From: Bordetella parapertussis
Lineage (GTDB): Bacteria > Pseudomonadota > Gammaproteobacteria > Burkholderiales > Burkholderiaceae_C
Assembly: GCA_945871945.1 (NCBI GenBank)
Contig: CAMBXY010000058.1
Span: 1 to 8,839, forward strand
Direction: 5' to 3'
Length of the DNA stretch: 8,839 bases
Shown: piece after piece, positions 1 through 5,676 of the stretch
How positions within the stretch are numbered: the first letter of the stretch is position 1
Layout: the number at the start of each line of letters is the position of its first letter
Translations under genes and position numbers: made by a program
Notes under the pieces: model-generated
Seen by the model: only the letters and a program-made list of their open reading frames with translations
Databases searched by the model: none
What the model was told of the DNA's origin: nothing

Positions 1-509
1 AAACCAAAACCGCCACAGACCACGTCGCCAAGGAAGTCGAGCAACACAAAGTCGAAGCCCCACTCGTGAAAACCGAGCTTTTCAAGGGTTTCAAAACCGT
101 GGATGATGCCGCGTCCACCGCAACCGCGACCCACCTCGGGGCCACCCAACTCCATGGCATACACGCCGTCGCGGATGAAGCAAACGTCGCCAATCTTGAC
201 CTCTTCGCCAGCGAGTTTTTTCTTGGAAGAGGTTTCGATGATGGTGGGACAGGCCTTGCCACCGAACAACAAACTGGTGGTGTCGCTCTTGGGGTCGCAA
301 CCGATCAGCAATACTTTTTTGCCCTGCTGGGCCATCATGTAACTGAGGTTGGCCAAGGCGAAACTTTTACCAATGCCGCCCTTGCCGTAAATGGCAATGA
401 TTTGGGTTTCTTTGGTGACTTCGCCGGTGTGCACCGCGTCTGGCTCAACAAACGCCTCTTGACGCAGGCGGTCGACAAATTGAACAGGTTTTTCGTTGGC
501 AGTGCTCAT
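1..509 (-). CDS. bchX: Chlorophyllide a reductase iron protein subunit X (BchX), partial
   Basis: This is the ATP-dependent electron donor of chlorophyllide a reductase (with BchY/BchZ), the NifH-like enzyme that reduces ring B to the bacteriochlorin in the cytoplasm. I translated 169 residues from the ATG at 509; the C-terminal part lies beyond position 1. A P-loop YGKGGIGKS is at about residues 41-49, GCDPKSDTT at about 70-77, and both cysteines expected to hold the bridging [4Fe-4S] cluster are visible, C130 (in GRGCGGRG) and C165 (in DVVCGGFG). The roughly 40-residue segment before the P-loop is long for NifH or BchL and typical of BchX. The start is fixed by a GGAG six bases upstream and by a TGATG overlap with the bchC stop, so translation is probably coupled. 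bchY and bchZ would be expected further left, outside the window. Confidence 0.96.
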   Translation of the reverse strand, partial: MSTANEKPVQFVDRLRQEAFVEPDAVHTGEVTKETQIIAIYGKGGIGKSFALANLSYMMAQQGKKVLLIGCDPKSDTTSLLFGGKACPTIIETSSKKKLAGEEVKIGDVCFIRDGVYAMELGGPEVGRGCGGRGIIHGFETLEKLGFHEWGFDFVLLDFLGDVVCGGFG

Positions 510-1456
510 CAATTTCTCCAGTCCATAACCATCTTCAAACAATGGGGGTCGCTAAAGGCAATCTCATAGGCTTCGAGTGCTTTATCAGGCGTTTCGGTGT
601 GGGTTAGTAAGCCATCCAAGGACAAGCGACCGTTGTGTATCAGTTCGGTGACAGCCAGCAAATCGGGTTTTTTCCATTCGGTGGCGACACGTATTTGTGC
701 TTCACGCATGAAAGCAGGCGGATAGGCAAATGACAAATCTTGGGTGTAAAAGCCCGCCAGCACCACCTCGCCGCCATGGGCCAAACGGGAGATCAAGCTG
801 TTGAGCAAAGTGCCGTCGCCACTCACGTCATAAATGGCTTGGTAGTCTTTGCGGGTGTCTTCATCGGGGTGAATCACGCTGTAACCTTTGCCGCCCAGTT
901 GACGCACGGGGTTGGTTTCCCACACCGTGGGGGCAGGCAGACCCGCAGCCACCACCAAACGCGCCAGCAAGCGACCCATGACACCATGACCGACGATGAG
1001 GTCGGGGGCAATGATGGGGTCACGCTTGCCGCCAATGGATACCGCGTGATAAGAAGTAGCCGCCAAAGCCAACAACACGGCATTGGCACCCAGTTGTGCA
1101 TCGACGGGAATGACACGGCTGTGCGGCACCACCATGGTGGCGCCTGCGCCACCAAACAGGTTGTGCGCGCCCGTGAAGGTGTAGGAGCCTGGCACAAACA
1201 CCCACTCACCCTCTTTGACAGGCGAAGCCGCAGGGGCATGTTTAACCACACCCACTGTTTCATAGCCAGGCACTAGGGGGTAGGCCAAGCCAGGAAAGGC
1301 TGGCATGGTGCCCGTCCAGAGCAAGCGCTCGGTGCCGGTGCTGATGCCGCTGTAAGCGACCTCGACCACAAGGTCTTCTGCACCCGGTTCGCGCAGGTCA
1401 AGAAGCTTGACCGACAACTCGCGGGGGGCATCAAAAACAATGGCTTGGGCTTTCAT
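509..1456 (-). CDS. bchC: 3-hydroxyethyl bacteriochlorophyllide a dehydrogenase (BchC)
   Basis: BchC oxidises the C3 hydroxyethyl group to acetyl, a late step in bacteriochlorophyllide a synthesis, after the chlorophyllide reductase step. The protein is 315 residues from the chosen ATG and has medium-chain dehydrogenase architecture: an N-terminal GroES-like half with PGYETVG at about 63-69, and a Rossmann motif GHGVMG at about 156-161. The zinc ligands of classical alcohol dehydrogenases are not evident. I start it at the ATG at 1456 (MKAQAIVF). The frame is open upstream to a TTG at 1492, but that TTG is the -35 box of the predicted promoter. There is no clear Shine-Dalgarno sequence before 1456. 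It lies downstream of crtF with a promoter-bearing gap and overlaps bchX by TGATG. Its identity is supported by sequence and by the crtEF-bchCX order. Confidence 0.95.
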   Translation of the reverse strand: MKAQAIVFDAPRELSVKLLDLREPGAEDLVVEVAYSGISTGTERLLWTGTMPAFPGLAYPLVPGYETVGVVKHAPAASPVKEGEWVFVPGSYTFTGAHNLFGGAGATMVVPHSRVIPVDAQLGANAVLLALAATSYHAVSIGGKRDPIIAPDLIVGHGVMGRLLARLVVAAGLPAPTVWETNPVRQLGGKGYSVIHPDEDTRKDYQAIYDVSGDGTLLNSLISRLAHGGEVVLAGFYTQDLSFAYPPAFMREAQIRVATEWKKPDLLAVTELIHNGRLSLDGLLTHTETPDKALEAYEIAFSDPHCLKMVMDWRN

Positions 1457-1531
1457 GCTTTGTATTTTTATGTTGACGGGGCATTGTGTCAACCTGAATT
1501 GACGTTTTTATCTTAAAACTAGGGAAAACAC
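1457..1531 (-). promoter_or_regulatory. bchC promoter with paired PpsR/CrtJ-type operators
   Basis: On the minus strand there is a perfect -35 TTGACA (1492-1487), a 16-base spacer and a -10-like TAAAAA (1470-1465). Two TGT-N12-ACG elements, 1461-1478 and 1487-1504 on the + strand, are separated by 8 bp (1479-1486). The first covers the -10 and the second covers the -35. The second is a near-perfect palindrome, TGTCAA-N6-TTGACG. PpsR/CrtJ, the aerobic repressor of photosynthesis genes in purple bacteria, binds paired TGT-N12-ACA sites 7-8 bp apart, including at bchC promoters. The final base is G instead of A in both sites. The predicted transcript start is near 1458. Confidence 0.75.
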
Positions 1532-2698
1532 TTAATTTTTCTGCGCCAGCAGCAGGCGGGTATGCAAGGGCATGGGGTTAGCAACATCCACCACCCGTTC
1601 AAATCCAGCCTCTGTGATAAGGCTTTTCAGCTCTTGAGGGGTACGCAGTCGCCCAGACCCCATGGCCAACAAATAAAAGTGGAAATAAGCGTCACCCACC
1701 GAATGCGCGCCTGAAGCCTCTGCCATGGGTTCGGCCAGCAGCAGCATGCCGCCTGTTGGCAGGGCTTGGTAAATGGATTTCAGCAATGCTTTGACGGTGG
1801 CGTCAGGGTGATCGTGGGCCACCCGCACCAAGGTGACCAAATCTGCCCCCTTGGGCAAAGGGTCGCTGATGAAACTGCCGCCCAGCGCACTGGCTCTGTC
1901 AGACAAGCCATTGGCTTGGAAGCGAGTGTTGGCCAAAGCCGCCACCGGTGGCAAGTCGAACAGCATCAGTTGCAAGTCTGTGTGCTGCTGGCCCAAAGCA
2001 GTGATCCAACCACCTTGCCCACCGCCCACATCCAGCACGCAGCGATGGCGAGAAAAATCGTAAGACGCTAACAACTCTTCGATGACAAAGCGTTGCGAGG
2101 TCGACATCAGCTCGGAATAGCGAGCCACCTTATCGGTTTCCCAAGTTGGCGGCTTGTCGCCATTCATATACGGCCAATAGGCTTGCATATGCGGTTGAAT
2201 TTCGTCGCGCAGCAAGGCCACGGTGTCGCGCATATCGTCAAACAGCACCGCGTTGTGCTCAATCATCAACCGCAAGCCCACATCCGCCGCCACAGGCGCG
2301 CCCAAGGCACCCAGGCCATAAAGACTGGGTCCGCGCAATTCAAGCAAACGCAAGGAGACCGCAGCATGCAGCAAACGCTGCAAAGCAGGCGCACCGATCT
2401 CGCATGCTTGGGCCAGCTGTTGCAGAGTTTGCGGGCCATCGCGCAGCTTCTCCAATAACCCTAAGCGCACACAAGACAGCAGCACCTGCGAATGCACGAA
2501 ACCCGCCATTAAATTAAACAGTTGAGAAGCGCGCCGGCGTGTGATCCAGCGGGTCAGCGGATTGCCTATCGCCCAGCGGTAAAACCCAGGCGCGGTCATC
2601 CACGCATCCAAGCGCTTGTCTATTTTGCTACGCCAACTGGGGCGAGACTTGCCCGAAAGCGAGCCCGCCTTGGCAAGATCGAGACTCTTTGGGGTCAT
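1532..2698 (-). CDS. crtF: Demethylspheroidene/hydroxyneurosporene O-methyltransferase (CrtF)
   Basis: CrtF transfers a methyl group from S-adenosylmethionine to the 1-hydroxyl of hydroxycarotenoids such as demethylspheroidene, giving methoxylated spheroidene-type carotenoids. The 388-residue protein has a winged-helix dimerisation region (about 60-135). Its SAM-binding fold has motif I VLDVGGGQGG at about 221-230, an acidic FDLP at about 247-250, and AHDHPD at about 294-299, matching the HDWxD motif with the catalytic histidine of plant-type O-methyltransferases (H295 here). The start is 12 bases after the crtE stop with only a weak GAG upstream, so it is probably co-transcribed with crtE. 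A 1-hydroxyl must be made by CrtC, which is not in the window. An O-methyltransferase of another pathway is the alternative, but the position between crtE and bchC makes crtF much more likely. Confidence 0.93.
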   Translation of the reverse strand: MTPKSLDLAKAGSLSGKSRPSWRSKIDKRLDAWMTAPGFYRWAIGNPLTRWITRRRASQLFNLMAGFVHSQVLLSCVRLGLLEKLRDGPQTLQQLAQACEIGAPALQRLLHAAVSLRLLELRGPSLYGLGALGAPVAADVGLRLMIEHNAVLFDDMRDTVALLRDEIQPHMQAYWPYMNGDKPPTWETDKVARYSELMSTSQRFVIEELLASYDFSRHRCVLDVGGGQGGWITALGQQHTDLQLMLFDLPPVAALANTRFQANGLSDRASALGGSFISDPLPKGADLVTLVRVAHDHPDATVKALLKSIYQALPTGGMLLLAEPMAEASGAHSVGDAYFHFYLLAMGSGRLRTPQELKSLITEAGFERVVDVANPMPLHTRLLLAQKN

Positions 2699-2710
2699 CG
2701 CAAACTCACA

Positions 2711-3616
2711 TTAGGCGTTGGCCCGGATCTTGACTGTCGTGAGTTTTTGCTGGATCTGCTCATAGGCAGACTGAGGAACCAAGCGCTCGGACTCCATGCG
2801 CACCAATTGCTGCATGGCTTGGCGGTTGCCACAGGCAGGGACAGAGTGAACCGCTGCATTCATCAATTTTTGAAAATACGCCAAAGCACCCGCCAGCCCC
2901 AAATCGGCAGCAGCGCTGGGTCGACCATGCTGCGCGTCTTGACCCACAGGCTTGCCCAAGGTGTCGGCGTGGCCCATGACGTCGCGAATATCATCCGCCA
3001 CTTGGTAGGCCTCGCCCAAGGCCTCGCCCAGTGAGCGCCAAGGCGCAGGGTTGACGCCCGCGGCCTGCGCGCCGGCACAAGTAGCCGCGACAAACAAAGC
3101 GCCGGTTTTGGCGCGTTGGTATTGGCTTAAGGCGACCTTGGTTTCGCACTCCCAGGCTTGACCCGCAACGATGCCGTCGGGGGCGCCCACGCCATCGCTG
3201 ATGGTGCAGATGAGTTCAACCAAACGAGTGGGATGGACACGACCGGCTCGCGCCAAGACTTGGTAGGCCATGACAATCAAGCCGTCGCCCGTGAGCAGGG
3301 CCAAAGGCTCGCCATATTGCTTGTGCACAGTGATTTGGCCGCGGCGAGTATCGGCATCGTCAAAACACGGCATATCGTCGTGAACCAAGGAGGCGCAATG
3401 CATGATTTCAATCGCCACTGCTGCAGCGTCTGAAAGCGCTGGTGCGTCGTCGCCACAGGCCTTGGCAACCGCCAAACACAGCTGTGGGCGAATGCGTGCA
3501 CCGCCTGGAAACACCGCGTGGCGCATGGCCGACATCAATCGTGGCGGTGCGCTGAGCGACTGAATATGGGAAAAATGCAGCTCTAGCGCGGCTTCAATGC
3601 GTTCTGGCATGCTCAT
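2711..3616 (-). CDS. crtE: Geranylgeranyl diphosphate synthase (CrtE)
   Basis: CrtE extends farnesyl diphosphate with isopentenyl diphosphate to the C20 precursor of carotenoids and of the bacteriochlorophyll phytyl/geranylgeranyl tail. The product is 301 residues from the ATG at 3616. It has the first aspartate-rich motif, DDMPCFDD from residue 80, followed by RRG, and the second, DDIRD at 208-212. The fifth residue before the first motif is alanine (A75); a small residue here permits C20 products, whereas the neighbouring IspA has tyrosine. I chose MSMPERIEAAL as the start because other CrtE proteins begin in a similar way (MS..xRIE). The frame stays open upstream with ATGs at 3646 and 3670, so a longer N-terminus is possible, and no start has a convincing Shine-Dalgarno sequence. 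It lies upstream of crtF and behind its own predicted promoter. Confidence 0.93.
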   Translation of the reverse strand: MSMPERIEAALELHFSHIQSLSAPPRLMSAMRHAVFPGGARIRPQLCLAVAKACGDDAPALSDAAAVAIEIMHCASLVHDDMPCFDDADTRRGQITVHKQYGEPLALLTGDGLIVMAYQVLARAGRVHPTRLVELICTISDGVGAPDGIVAGQAWECETKVALSQYQRAKTGALFVAATCAGAQAAGVNPAPWRSLGEALGEAYQVADDIRDVMGHADTLGKPVGQDAQHGRPSAAADLGLAGALAYFQKLMNAAVHSVPACGNRQAMQQLVRMESERLVPQSAYEQIQQKLTTVKIRANA

Positions 3617-3726
3617 GGGAGCCCCCAAAGTTGACGTGGTAACCATCGCTTTGGACCAACCAAGCGACATCCACAGTGTCAATTTAACATGACACTATGA
3701 ATTGTCAACCATCAATTACCTAAGGG
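3617..3726 (-). promoter_or_regulatory. crtE promoter with paired PpsR/CrtJ-type operators
   Basis: On the minus strand there is a perfect -35 TTGACA (3708-3703), a 16-base spacer and a -10-like TAAATT (3686-3681). The + strand element at 3677-3694, TGTCAATTTAACATGACA, fits TGT-N12-ACA exactly and sits in a longer palindrome, AGTGTCA-N8-TGACACT (3675-3696). A second, weaker element, TGTCAACCATCAATTACC, lies at 3703-3720, exactly 8 bp further on. The pair overlies the -10 and -35 in the same register as at bchC. This predicts repression by PpsR/CrtJ under oxygen and/or light. The predicted start near 3674 gives a leader of about 58 bases to the chosen crtE start. Confidence 0.8.
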
Positions 3727-4338
3727 TTATCCTAGGGGGCTGACACCAAACAACCAAACATGGCCACGGGAAAGCAAAAATGCCCACACCACCACGCCTA
3801 TGCCAACAGCACGCAATGTGGCAGCCAAGGAGACCTCGGGCGCGGGTAATGTGCCAGCTTCGCCGGTTTCTTGCGCAGAGGCAGCGGCCAAGCGGTCACG
3901 CTTTCGCGCAGCACGAAAATTAAGCACCGACCACAGCAAAAAAGCGCCAAACAACACCAAATCGGCTACGCGGGGGTTGGCCAGCAAATGCGCCAAGGCC
4001 CAGACCTTGACCGACAACACCATGGGGTGATGCAGTTTGGCCTTGATGGCATTGCGCGGCGCATAGGCGCTAGCCAGCAATACCAAAGACAGCAACATCA
4101 GCAAGGCCGCGACATGCTTGACCCACACGGGCGGCGCCCACAACGCGGGGCTGTCCCAACGCACTTGATCGAAACCATAGATCAGCAACCCAAAGCCGAC
4201 CAAAGACACCAAGGCATTGGCGCCTTTGAAGGCTTTGTCGCCCAATCGCTCTAAGGCAGCTTGACGCCAGTTTTCAGCAAATATGCGGGTGGAGTGCGCG
4301 CCTAAAAAAAGCACCAATCCCAAAATCAGCAAAGCCAT
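3727..4338 (-). CDS. NnrU/Z-ISO family integral membrane protein
   Basis: This is a 203-residue membrane protein of the NnrU family, named after a gene of unclear function linked to nitric oxide and nitrite metabolism in Rhodobacter. The family is homologous to plant and cyanobacterial 15-cis-zeta-carotene isomerase (Z-ISO), a haem-b protein. I see about five to six hydrophobic segments (roughly residues 1-14, 40-56, 72-92, 107-120, 125-140, 165-190). Family-like signatures are LGAHSTRIF (H15), KLHHPMVLSVKVWALAHLLANP (H103, H104, H117) and a C-terminal RGHVW (H193). A polar loop rich in A, E and T (about 145-160) separates the last segments. AAGGA seven bases before the ATG supports the start. 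It follows ispA by 15 bp, so it is probably in the xseB-ispA operon. Its 3' end abuts the crtE promoter and no terminator is visible. The biochemical function is unknown. Confidence 0.85.
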   Translation of the reverse strand: MALLILGLVLFLGAHSTRIFAENWRQAALERLGDKAFKGANALVSLVGFGLLIYGFDQVRWDSPALWAPPVWVKHVAALLMLLSLVLLASAYAPRNAIKAKLHHPMVLSVKVWALAHLLANPRVADLVLFGAFLLWSVLNFRAARKRDRLAAASAQETGEAGTLPAPEVSLAATLRAVGIGVVVWAFLLSRGHVWLFGVSPLG

Positions 4339-4353
4339 GGTTTATTCCTTCAC

Positions 4354-5262
4354 TCAGTGTTGACGATGTAAAACCCAATCCGTCAAAGCCCGCAAGGCTT
4401 GGGTATTGGGCAAAGCGCTTTTAATCAATGCGGCTTGGGCTTGTTCAGCCAAATCTTTGGCTTCTTGGCGAGCGCCCGCCAAGCCCAGCAAAGACACATA
4501 GGTGGGTTTGTTGTCAGCCGCATCTTTGCCAGCGGTTTTGCCCAGCACGGCTGAATTTGCGGTGACATCCAAAATATCGTCGACCACCTGAAAGGCCACG
4601 CCCATGGCTTCTGCAAAAACATGAAGCGCGTCAAAGGCGCGTGCAGACGCGTCGCCACAAAGCGCACCCATCAACACGCTGGTTTCCAACAGAGCACCAG
4701 TTTTGCAGCGGTGCATATGCCGCAAGGCATCTGCGTCCAGGGCCATGCCCACGCTGGCCAGATCAATCGCTTGCCCACCCGCCATGCCGGCGTGACCGGC
4801 GCCGCGTGCCAACAAAGCGCACAACTTGGTTTGAACCGCGTCTGGAATATCACTGTCGTCCGGGGTAATCAACTCAAACGCCAGCGACTGCAAAGCGTCA
4901 CCCGCCAACAAAGCTTGGGCTTGACCAAACTTCACATGCACCGTGGCCTTGCCTCGGCGCAGCACATCGTTGTCCATGCACGGCATGTCGTCATGCACCA
5001 AGCTGTAGGCGTGAATCAACTCGACGGCGCAAGCCGCGCGCATCGCCGCGTCTTGCATCCATCCGGCTTGCTGACCGGCAGCGCTGGCCTCCATGCTGGC
5101 CAACACCAGCAGCGGACGCAAACGTTTACCGCCATCCAATACCGCATAACGCATGGCCTCTCCCAAGCCAGCAGGCGCGTAGGCGGGCACGTTGTCGTCC
5201 AAGGCCAATTCGATAGCAGCCAAGTTGCTTTGGCTCCATTGGTTGAAATTGAATGCCTTCAT
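4354..5262 (-). CDS. ispA: Farnesyl diphosphate synthase (IspA), polyprenyl synthetase family
   Basis: IspA condenses dimethylallyl and isopentenyl diphosphate to geranyl and then farnesyl diphosphate in the cytoplasm, feeding quinone, undecaprenyl and, here, CrtE synthesis. The protein is 302 residues and has GGKRLRP at about 44-50, the first aspartate-rich motif DDMPCMD at 91-97 followed by RRG, and the second, DDILD, at 228-232. Y86 is five residues before the first motif; an aromatic residue there limits chain length to C15 in bacterial farnesyl diphosphate synthases. I chose the ATG at 5262, which overlaps the xseB stop as ATGA and has GGAG nine bases upstream, rather than an in-frame GTG at 5277. 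The xseB-ispA order is widespread. In many proteobacteria dxs follows, but here an NnrU-family gene does. Confidence 0.95.
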   Translation of the reverse strand: MKAFNFNQWSQSNLAAIELALDDNVPAYAPAGLGEAMRYAVLDGGKRLRPLLVLASMEASAAGQQAGWMQDAAMRAACAVELIHAYSLVHDDMPCMDNDVLRRGKATVHVKFGQAQALLAGDALQSLAFELITPDDSDIPDAVQTKLCALLARGAGHAGMAGGQAIDLASVGMALDADALRHMHRCKTGALLETSVLMGALCGDASARAFDALHVFAEAMGVAFQVVDDILDVTANSAVLGKTAGKDAADNKPTYVSLLGLAGARQEAKDLAEQAQAALIKSALPNTQALRALTDWVLHRQH

Positions 5263-5516
5263 TCGTTGCCGCTCCACTGTTTCAAGTTGCCCGCTTCCAA
5301 CACCTTGATTTGCGCCTCTACCGCCTGCAATTGTTCGCGGCAGTGGTTAAGCAAAAAAGCGCCGCGTTGGTAGCTTTGTAAAAGTTGCGCTAATGGCAAT
5401 TGGCCCGATTCCATGTGTGCGACCAAAGACTCCAGCTCATGCAAACCGGCTTCGTAGCTTTCAGGAACCGACTGCTCAGGTGCAGCAGTGGAAGACGACG
5501 GTTTAGATTTGCTCAT
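5259..5516 (-). CDS. xseB: Exodeoxyribonuclease VII small subunit (XseB)
   Basis: XseB is the small subunit that, in several copies, joins XseA to form exonuclease VII, which degrades single-stranded DNA in both directions to acid-soluble oligonucleotides. The protein has 85 residues, a normal length. About 19 low-complexity N-terminal residues (rich in S, P and A) precede the conserved helical hairpin: [23 protein letters not shown] at about 20-42, then the [17 protein letters not shown] region. The ATG at 5516 is the first gene start after the divergent intergenic region. The stop overlaps the ispA start (ATGA), the usual arrangement, so translation is probably coupled. There is nothing unusual in the gene apart from its leading the operon that runs towards the photosynthesis cluster. 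Confidence 0.95.
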   Translation of the reverse strand: MSKSKPSSSTAAPEQSVPESYEAGLHELESLVAHMESGQLPLAQLLQSYQRGAFLLNHCREQLQAVEAQIKVLEAGNLKQWSGNE

Positions 5517-5544
5517 GCCACACTGTATTTAAAAGTTAAAAACC

Positions 5545-5573
5545 ATTGTAGGCGGGTGATTTAATCTTTTAAA
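5545..5573 (-). promoter_or_regulatory. Predicted promoter of xseB-ispA-(NnrU)
   Basis: On the minus strand a TACAAT -10 box (5550-5545) lies 17 bases after TTTAAA (5573-5568), a four-of-six match to the -35 consensus. The transcript would begin near 5538, about 22 bases before the xseB ATG. The surroundings are AT-rich. This is a sequence-pattern prediction only. Confidence 0.5.
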
Positions 5574-5576
5574 AAC

Positions 5577-5612
5577 ATGAATTTTGCTAAAAGTCGAGGC
5601 TACAATCCGCTT
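5577..5612 (+). promoter_or_regulatory. Predicted promoter of the Rieske oxygenase-sulfurtransferase pair
   Basis: A TACAAT -10 box at 5601-5606, in the context GGCTACAATCCGC, is a good match for housekeeping promoters of Burkholderiales. No good -35 is found 16-18 bases upstream (AT-rich, around 5577-5583), so the -10 is the main evidence. It lies back to back with the xseB promoter. The transcript would start at about 5612-5614, leaving a leader of about 64 bases. Confidence 0.45.
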
Positions 5613-5616
5613 CCGC

Positions 5617-5657
5617 CTGGGTAGCCCCAGTTTTTTGTTCATTCTCCCTGTGGGGAG
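5617..5657 (+). promoter_or_regulatory. Two tandem hairpins in the leader of the Rieske gene
   Basis: Hairpin 1 is CTGGG (5617-5621), loop TAGC, CCCAG (5626-5630), followed at once by six T (5631-5636), which resembles a short intrinsic terminator or attenuator. Hairpin 2 is CTCCC (5644-5648), loop TGTG, GGGAG (5653-5657). The ribosome site is probably the AGG at 5668-5670, six bases before the ATG. CTCC at 5672-5675, next to the ATG, could pair with the GGAG of hairpin 2 as an alternative structure. I do not recognise a known riboswitch class. Whether it regulates is unknown. Confidence 0.4.
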
Positions 5658-5676
5658 TCTTTAGGTCAGGTCCTCC

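Noticed and set aside
66..569. Open frame of 167 codons on the + strand at the left edge
   Set aside because: It is antisense to bchX, whose P-loop and cluster cysteines are read on the minus strand.
740..1276. Open frame of 178 codons on the + strand, opposite bchC
   Set aside because: The composition (rich in H, Q, R and T) and lack of motifs mark it as a shadow of bchC.
1457..1492. TTG start for a longer BchC at 1492
   Set aside because: The TTG is part of the TTGACA -35 box and the extra 12 residues do not resemble a BchC N-terminus. The ATG at 1456 fits.
1472..1493. GTTGAC-N10-GTCAAC inverted repeat in the bchC promoter as an independent operator
   Set aside because: It is formed by the inner halves of the two PpsR-type elements and is better explained by them.
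3690..3740. Terminator after the NnrU-family gene
   Set aside because: Only 3-4 bp stems (around CCTA/TAGG) and no T-run are found, so readthrough towards crtE cannot be excluded.
4621..5373. Open frame of 250 codons on the + strand, antisense to ispA and xseB
   Set aside because: It lies opposite two genes with clear family motifs, and its translation shows no domain. It is a shadow frame of G+C-rich coding DNA.
5617..5636. Intrinsic terminator (hairpin plus six T) on the + strand
   Set aside because: No rightward gene precedes it, and it lies only a few bases after the predicted start of the Rieske transcript. The stem is only 5 bp, so I list it as a leader hairpin and not as a terminator.
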